From Lachnospiraceae bacterium (GTDB lineage Bacteria > Bacillota > Clostridia > Lachnospirales > Lachnospiraceae): DNA of 64,000 nucleotides. Shown piece by piece: positions 59,853 to 64,000 of this stretch. The stretch lies in the NCBI GenBank assembly GCA_017478245.1, contig JAFVDW010000094.1, positions 33,983 to 97,982 on the forward strand, in the 5' to 3' direction. Numbering within the stretch: the first letter of the stretch is position 1; the number at the start of each line of letters is the position of its first letter. A model generated the notes under the pieces. That model made no database searches and was not told the origin of the DNA. It saw nothing but the letters and a program-made list of their open reading frames with translations. Made by a program: the position numbers and the translations under genes.

Positions 59853-60722
59853 TCATAAATTCTCAGATACAGGCTCTACACTTCTAAGCAATTTCTCCAC
59901 ATACGCGGGCAAGCAGAACGCACCCTCGTGCAGCCTTGGAGTGTAGTAGCGGGTATCCATCCCCAGCAGCTTCCACTGCACACCGTTTAAGTCGTGTATG
60001 GGATGGTACTTCTTGGAAGCAAAGCCAAACAGCCAGTGCCCCGAAGGGTAGGTGGGAATATGCACCTGATAGACCCGGCTGATGGGAAAGCTCTCCACGA
60101 TGCGCTTGTGCGCACGCTTGCAAGCAGTGGCATCCCCATCGTAGAAGGGGCTCTCATGCTGATTCACCATGATGCCGTCCTCCCTAAGCGCCTTGTAGCA
60201 GTTGCCGTAGAATTCCTTGGTGAACAACCCCTCCCCCGGTCCAAACGGGTCAGTGGAATCCACAATAATCAAATCGTACTCATCCGCCTTGGAACGAATA
60301 AAACGCAATCCATCTTCAAAATACAGATGTACTCTCGAATCTCCAAAACCGCAGGCGGTCTGGGGCAGGTACTTCTTGCACACCTCTACCACCAACTCAT
60401 CGATCTCCACCATATCGATGTGCTCAATATTTTCATAGCGGATAAGCTCCCGCACCGCTCCGCCATCACCCCCACCGATAACCAACACCTTTTTCACATT
60501 TGGGTGCACTGCCATGGGCACATGGGTAATCATTTCATGATAGATAAATTCATCCTTTTCCGTCAGCATCATATAACCGTCCAACGTAAGAAATCTACCG
60601 AATTCCGGAGATTCAAACACATCAATCCGCTGAAATTCGCTCTGTCCACTGTATAACTGCTTATCCACACGAATGGACAGCTTTACGTTTGGCGTATGTG
60701 GCTCCGAAAACCATAATTCCAT
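59853..60722 (-). CDS. speE: Spermidine synthase (polyamine aminopropyltransferase)
   Basis: 289-residue aminopropyltransferase. VLVIGGGDGGAVRELIRYENIEHIDMVEID in part (GGGDGGAVRE) is the decarboxylated-SAM site, and DLIIVDSTDPFGPGEGLFTKEFY in part (VDSTDPFGP) holds the catalytic Asp; GYMMLTEKDEFIYHEM binds the polyamine. Uses decarboxylated AdoMet from SpeD. Acceptor is putrescine by default, but other diamines cannot be excluded. Confidence 0.95.
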   Translation of the reverse strand: MELWFSEPHTPNVKLSIRVDKQLYSGQSEFQRIDVFESPEFGRFLTLDGYMMLTEKDEFIYHEMITHVPMAVHPNVKKVLVIGGGDGGAVRELIRYENIEHIDMVEIDELVVEVCKKYLPQTACGFGDSRVHLYFEDGLRFIRSKADEYDLIIVDSTDPFGPGEGLFTKEFYGNCYKALREDGIMVNQHESPFYDGDATACKRAHKRIVESFPISRVYQVHIPTYPSGHWLFGFASKKYHPIHDLNGVQWKLLGMDTRYYTPRLHEGAFCLPAYVEKLLRSVEPVSENL

Positions 60723-60787
60723 TCTGTTACCCTTTCCCTTCTTTTTCTATTCTAATTACTGCAATCTCAAGAAAATATACAATCGTT

Positions 60788-62248
60788 TTATGCCCAAACC
60801 TCCTTGAGCACGTTTAGCCGCTCTATCCCTGCATCCTCCGGTCCGGTCATGGAACAACCCTTTTCCTTGGCATAAGCAATATATTGCAGAACATCCGCCG
60901 TAATCTCCTCCCCCGGAGCCAGAATAGGGATACCCGGAGGGTAGCACATCACAAATTCGCTGCAGATTCGCCCCTTCGTCTCCATCAAGGGCAGGGACTC
61001 CTTTTCCGCGTAAAAGGCATCCTGGGGCGATACCGCCACCTTGGGGTCAATGTATTCCTGGGTGAACAAATCTGCACTATCCCTCTTATATTTGCGACGC
61101 ACCTCCGAAAGCGCTCCCACCAGACGTTCTATCTCCCGCTCCCTGTCACCAATGGAAATATAAGCAAGCACATTGGCAATATCTCCCAGCTCCATCTGAA
61201 TATCGTACTCGTCCCGCAGAATATCATAGACCTCGATGCCCGCCAGACCCACACCCAAGGTGTTCACGGTAAGCTTGGTCTTATCAAACTCATAAATACT
61301 ATCGCCATTAATCAGCTCCGACGTAAAGGCATAGTAATCGCCGATGGCGTTGATCTCTTCTCTGGCGTATTCTGCCAGTGCTGTCACCTTGCGAAATTCC
61401 TCTTTCCCGCGCAGCGCCAGATTCCTTCTGGATACATCCAGACTGGCAAGCAATAGATAAGATGCACTGGTGGTCTGGGTCAGGTTGATAATCTGTCTGA
61501 CATAACCGGGGTGCATATTAGGACCTACCAACAAAAAGGAGCTCTGCGTCAGACTGCCCCCGGACTTGTGCATGCTGACACTTGCCATGTCCGCCCCTGC
61601 CGCCATTGCTGAAATGGGCATATTCTCTCCAAAATAAAAGTGCGTGCCATGTGCCTCGTCTGCCAATACTTTCATGCCGTGGGCATGGGCAAGCCTTACA
61701 ATGCTTTTTAAATCCGAGCAGATGCCATAATAGGTAGGATTGTTTACCAATACCGCCACCGCGTCCGGATTCTCCTTAATCGCCTGCTCCACCTGAGACA
61801 CCTTCATGCCCAATGCGATTCCCAACCTATGATCCGTGTCCGGATTCACATAGATAGGGGTAGCTCCGTTCAGCACGAGCGCGTTGATGACACTGCGATG
61901 CACATTGCGGGGAAGAATGATTTTCTCTCCCCTTCTGCAAGTTGCAAGCACCATGCTCTGTACGGAGGATGTGGTTCCTCCCACCATAAGAAAAGCATAT
62001 GCCGCTCCGAAAGCCTCCGCAGCCATCTCCTCCGCCTCACGAATCACAGACACCGGATGGCACAGGTTATCCAAGGGTTTCATGGAATTCACGTCAATAC
62101 TGACGCACTGCTGCCCCAAAAGCTCCACCAACTCCGGGTTACCTCTGCCCCGCTTGTGACCGGGCACATCAAAGGGTACAATCCTATTTTGCCTGAATTC
62201 CTCCAGCGCCTCATAAATGGGCGCCTTTGATTGATTATATCTGCCCAT
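60788..62248 (-). CDS. speA: Arginine decarboxylase (Orn/Lys/Arg decarboxylase, fold type I)
   Basis: 486-residue PLP enzyme of the short (SpeA/YaaO-like) aspartate-aminotransferase-fold group. N-terminal FDVPGHKRGRGNPEL, GTTSSVQSMVL, LADEAHGTHFYFGE, and the Lys-PLP site in ASVSMHKSGGSLTQSS, with a C-terminal domain (YPPGIPILAPGEEIT). Arginine specificity is inferred from aguA/aguB. The frame is open to 62293, but ATG 62248 has AAGGAG six bases upstream. Confidence 0.92.
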   Translation of the reverse strand: MGRYNQSKAPIYEALEEFRQNRIVPFDVPGHKRGRGNPELVELLGQQCVSIDVNSMKPLDNLCHPVSVIREAEEMAAEAFGAAYAFLMVGGTTSSVQSMVLATCRRGEKIILPRNVHRSVINALVLNGATPIYVNPDTDHRLGIALGMKVSQVEQAIKENPDAVAVLVNNPTYYGICSDLKSIVRLAHAHGMKVLADEAHGTHFYFGENMPISAMAAGADMASVSMHKSGGSLTQSSFLLVGPNMHPGYVRQIINLTQTTSASYLLLASLDVSRRNLALRGKEEFRKVTALAEYAREEINAIGDYYAFTSELINGDSIYEFDKTKLTVNTLGVGLAGIEVYDILRDEYDIQMELGDIANVLAYISIGDREREIERLVGALSEVRRKYKRDSADLFTQEYIDPKVAVSPQDAFYAEKESLPLMETKGRICSEFVMCYPPGIPILAPGEEITADVLQYIAYAKEKGCSMTGPEDAGIERLNVLKEVWA

Positions 62249-62290
62249 GGAGTTCTCCTTTCGCTTTCTTTCGCAAACGCCTACTTCCTT

Positions 62291-62378
62291 CACTTGATAG
62301 CTGATTGCTTCGTGCTTCGCACTCTCGCAATCACCGACGATATTCGCAAATCGTGCCGCTTGACAACGCTATCAAGTG
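62291..62378. repeat. Palindromic element between speD and speA
   Basis: Arms CACTTGATAGC (62291-62301) and GCTATCAAGTG (62368-62378) enclose TGATTGC/GCAATCA, GTGCTTCGCAC and ACGAT/ATCGT stems, forming a branched fold. The right arm reaches into the last codons of speD. Its flank CGCAAACGCC resembles the ends of the MITE-like elements. Confidence 0.65.
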
Positions 62379-63133
62379 AATATGTTTCTGCCGCTGAAAA
62401 TCTCAATCATTTCTCTGCGGAGATTGTCGGTAATCTCCAAACGGGTCTTGGGCGGCAGCTCGTAGACGTCGCTGTTGAACAGATAGTTTTGCAGGTCAAT
62501 CTCCTTAATCAGCATCTTGGTATGAAAAATATTTGCATCATACACATTGATGTCCACCGCGTCGTACCTACGCAGTGTGTCCTCATTGATATAATCCTGA
62601 ATGGACTTAATCCGATGATCCATGAACAGCTTTTGCCCGCTGACATCTCTGGTAAATCCACGCACACGATAATCCATGGTGATGATATCGGAGTCAAAGG
62701 AGCCGATCAGATAATCCAGGGTAGACAGCGGCGTAATCTCCCCACAGGTAGCAACATCAATATCCACGCGAAAGGTAGCCAGACAGGTCTCCGGATGGTA
62801 TTCGGGATAAGTGTGCACCGTGATGTGGCTCTTGTCCAAATGCGCCACCGTAGTATCTCCTGCCGGCACCATACTTTCCTCCGCCACCAGAATCGTCACG
62901 GAAGAGCCCTGGGGCTCATAATCCTGACTGGAAATATTGAGCACTCTTGCTCCGATCATATCTGTGACATTGGTAAGAATCTTAGTCAATCGTTCAGAAT
63001 TATATTGTTCATCGATATAGGCAATATAATCCTTCTGCTCCCGTTGGGTCTTGGCATAGCATACGTCATAAATATTAAAACTCAGCGCTTTAGTCAGATT
63101 ATTGAATCCATACAGTGTGATTTTTTCTTTCAT
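62372..63133 (-). CDS. speD: S-adenosylmethionine decarboxylase proenzyme, E. coli type
   Basis: 253-residue pyruvoyl enzyme giving decarboxylated AdoMet for SpeE. The self-cleavage site is Lys-Ser in [13 protein letters not shown] (about residue 101), which leaves a pyruvoyl group on the alpha chain; [16 protein letters not shown] with the catalytic Cys follows. Length matches the class 1A (E. coli) proenzyme. First gene of the spe operon, behind a long structured leader with an intrinsic terminator (63192-63227). GGGGGAACC precedes ATG. Confidence 0.95.
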   Translation of the reverse strand: MKEKITLYGFNNLTKALSFNIYDVCYAKTQREQKDYIAYIDEQYNSERLTKILTNVTDMIGARVLNISSQDYEPQGSSVTILVAEESMVPAGDTTVAHLDKSHITVHTYPEYHPETCLATFRVDIDVATCGEITPLSTLDYLIGSFDSDIITMDYRVRGFTRDVSGQKLFMDHRIKSIQDYINEDTLRRYDAVDINVYDANIFHTKMLIKEIDLQNYLFNSDVYELPPKTRLEITDNLRREMIEIFSGRNIFT

Positions 63134-63191
63134 AGTAATGGTTCCCCCATATTTTCCGCCGCAATAAGTATTTCACTGCTGCAATACATAA

Positions 63192-63227
63192 AATAAAAAG
63201 CAAGTGACGTATCACCATCACTTGCTT
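63192..63227 (-). terminator. Intrinsic terminator in the speD leader
   Basis: 10-bp stem AAGCAAGTGA / TCACTTGCTT (63199-63208, 63218-63227), followed on the minus strand by TTTTTATTTT. It lies 59 bp before the speD start and in the operon direction, so either it ends an upstream RNA or it attenuates speD. Confidence 0.8.
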
Positions 63228-63541
63228 ATAATCTGTCTGTTTTATCTGCTACGAATATTCCCGAAGCGCCAATCTGTCTGCATACAAACTCAGACCGACT
63301 GACACTCTTGGAGATTATTTTCTTCAAATATTTCAACATAACAGGTATTGGGTTTAGAGTCTATATAGCAAATATTTTACTTTTACTACTCTTATTGACC
63401 GTTTCACAAGTTAGGTGTGCATCGCACAGGTTTATAGTAACCAACTTATAAAATTTGAGCTTTTAACTCAATCAATAAGGCAACCTTTTGTTGCCGAAAA
63501 AATATTTGCATGGAAGACCCCAAAAACCTGTTTTCCATACA
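63199..63541 (-). ncRNA. Structured leader RNA or small RNA upstream of speD (candidate)
   Basis: About 340 nt from the predicted start of the 63548-63577 promoter to the terminator. Small hairpins occur at 63510-63538, 63479-63495 (GGCAAC/GTTGCC), 63455-63471, 63416-63428 and 63276-63295. No open frame with a ribosome site was seen. It does not show the hallmark motifs I know for tmRNA, RNase P RNA, SRP RNA, SAM or T-box elements. Either an attenuator leader for the polyamine operon or a free RNA. Confidence 0.45.
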
Positions 63542-63547
63542 TTCCGT

Positions 63548-63577
63548 ACTATAGCACAGAACACTTTCAAAAGTCAA
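63548..63577 (-). promoter_or_regulatory. Promoter of the speD leader
   Basis: Minus strand: TTGACT (63577-63572), 18-bp spacer, TATAGT (63553-63548). It begins 22 bp after the stop of the VanW-like gene. Confidence 0.65.
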
Positions 63578-63598
63578 TTATTTTTGATAAATTTGTAT

Positions 63599-64000
63599 CT
63601 ATTCTGCGGGAGTCTGTTCCTCTTGTGTCTGCTCCGTCTGGGTCTGTTCTGTCTGCGTCTCCGGTACTGCGGGCTGCTCCGGCGTCGGTTCAGGCGCAGG
63701 TGGTGCAGGCTCAGGAGACGGTGTGGGTTCAGGCGCAGGTGCAGGCTGCGGTTGGGCGGGTGCACCACCGTCGGCTGGCTGTTCAGGTGTTCCCTCTCCT
63801 CCGTCAGGAGTCTGCGTATTACGCAAAATCGTTGCATTGTGTCCCTTGTAACGTGTCTGATGCAGATATTCCTCTTCGATAATCACACCATCTTTTTCCG
63901 TTACAATATTAGTAATCCAAACGCTTCCCTTAGACCCCGCCTTCTGAACCACTTCTGTTCCAAAGGGTATACTTGCCGATTCCACATAGGTAGGTGCAGG
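63599..64000 (-). CDS. VanW-family protein, C-terminal part (N-terminus beyond window)
   Basis: The last 133 codons of a gene that enters from the right edge; the frame is open to base 64000. The visible part PTYVESASIPFGTEV...GSVWITNIVTEKDGV...HQTRYKGHNATILR resembles the end of VanW/G5-type surface proteins and is followed by a ~70-residue Pro/Glu/Thr/Gln tail with PEPTP and TEQTQ repeats, common in wall-exposed linkers. The full domain is off-window, so the family call is moderate. A terminator is not seen before the speD-leader promoter. Confidence 0.65.
   Translation of the reverse strand, partial: PAPTYVESASIPFGTEVVQKAGSKGSVWITNIVTEKDGVIIEEEYLHQTRYKGHNATILRNTQTPDGGEGTPEQPADGGAPAQPQPAPAPEPTPSPEPAPPAPEPTPEQPAVPETQTEQTQTEQTQEEQTPAE

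Noticed and set aside
62231-63196. 321-codon plus-strand open frame
   Set aside because: Antisense of speD, without a ribosome site or recognisable motif.
63199-63541. tmRNA, RNase P RNA or SRP RNA upstream of speD
   Set aside because: Size would fit, but the TPsiC-like and CCA end of tmRNA and the conserved cores of RNase P and SRP RNA are absent.
1-64000. tRNA genes
   Set aside because: No GGTTCRAATCC-type T-arm in a cloverleaf context was noticed in the intergenic regions; a tRNAscan run would be decisive.

Overview
The window looks like a chromosomal segment of a Gram-positive anaerobe of the class Clostridia, most likely family Lachnospiraceae. Reasons: the conserved gene run uvrC-hprK-ROK kinase-murB-rapZ-whiA-HPr-like, a T-box leader in front of proS, a ferredoxin-dependent four-subunit pyruvate oxidoreductase, TTGACA/TATAAT-type promoters, strong GGAGG ribosome sites, and a three-protein anaerobic glycerol-3-phosphate dehydrogenase with glpK. 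Base composition by eye is near half G+C. No rRNA, tRNA, prophage, transposase gene or CRISPR array was seen. Most genes are on the minus strand.

Layout. 1-4.6 kb: the start of a Lys/Ala/Pro-repeat protein, a patatin-uppP pair, a stretch of nested palindromes, an aminotransferase and a Nudix hydrolase. 4.7-9.2 kb: glycerol catabolic operon (G3P dehydrogenase-like flavoprotein, NAD(P)/FAD oxidoreductase, DUF1667, glpK). 9.35-11.3 kb: an ammonium transporter fused to a PII protein behind a promoter-plus-terminator leader. 11.3-18 kb: ion channel, hflK-hflC-capA, SGNH hydrolase, GNAT, cyclophilin. 18-21 kb: alanine/Na+ symporter with a leader of the same design as the ammonium transporter, then fructose-bisphosphate aldolase. 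21.3-31.4 kb: lipid kinase, Crh-like HPr, whiA, rapZ, murB, glucokinase, hprK, uvrC, ftsH (carbon control, wall and housekeeping). 31.6-45 kb: pyrG, thioredoxin, trmB, D,D-carboxypeptidase, exonuclease, proS with T-box, mutarotase-like, mecA, a PRTase-like protein, SulP transporter, PilZ protein.

45-64 kb is dominated by polyamine synthesis in two blocks. The upstream block (speD-speA-speE-carboxynorspermidine synthase) and the downstream block (nspC-aguA-aguB) together encode arginine to agmatine to putrescine, then two alternative routes to spermidine. About 9 kb separate the blocks: a porCDAB operon, a GH5 lipoprotein, a zinc-ribbon/TPM membrane pair, an M19 dipeptidase, and a lipoprotein barnase-type RNase with its barstar. 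The RNase-barstar pair appears to be the head of the nspC operon.

The most unusual items are the lipid-anchored barnase with barstar inside the polyamine region, a roughly 350-nt hairpin-rich leader ending in a terminator ahead of speD, the paired leaders of amtB and the alanine symporter, an HPr with Glu instead of His at position 15, and several intergenic palindromic elements, two of which behave like short mobile elements with target duplications.
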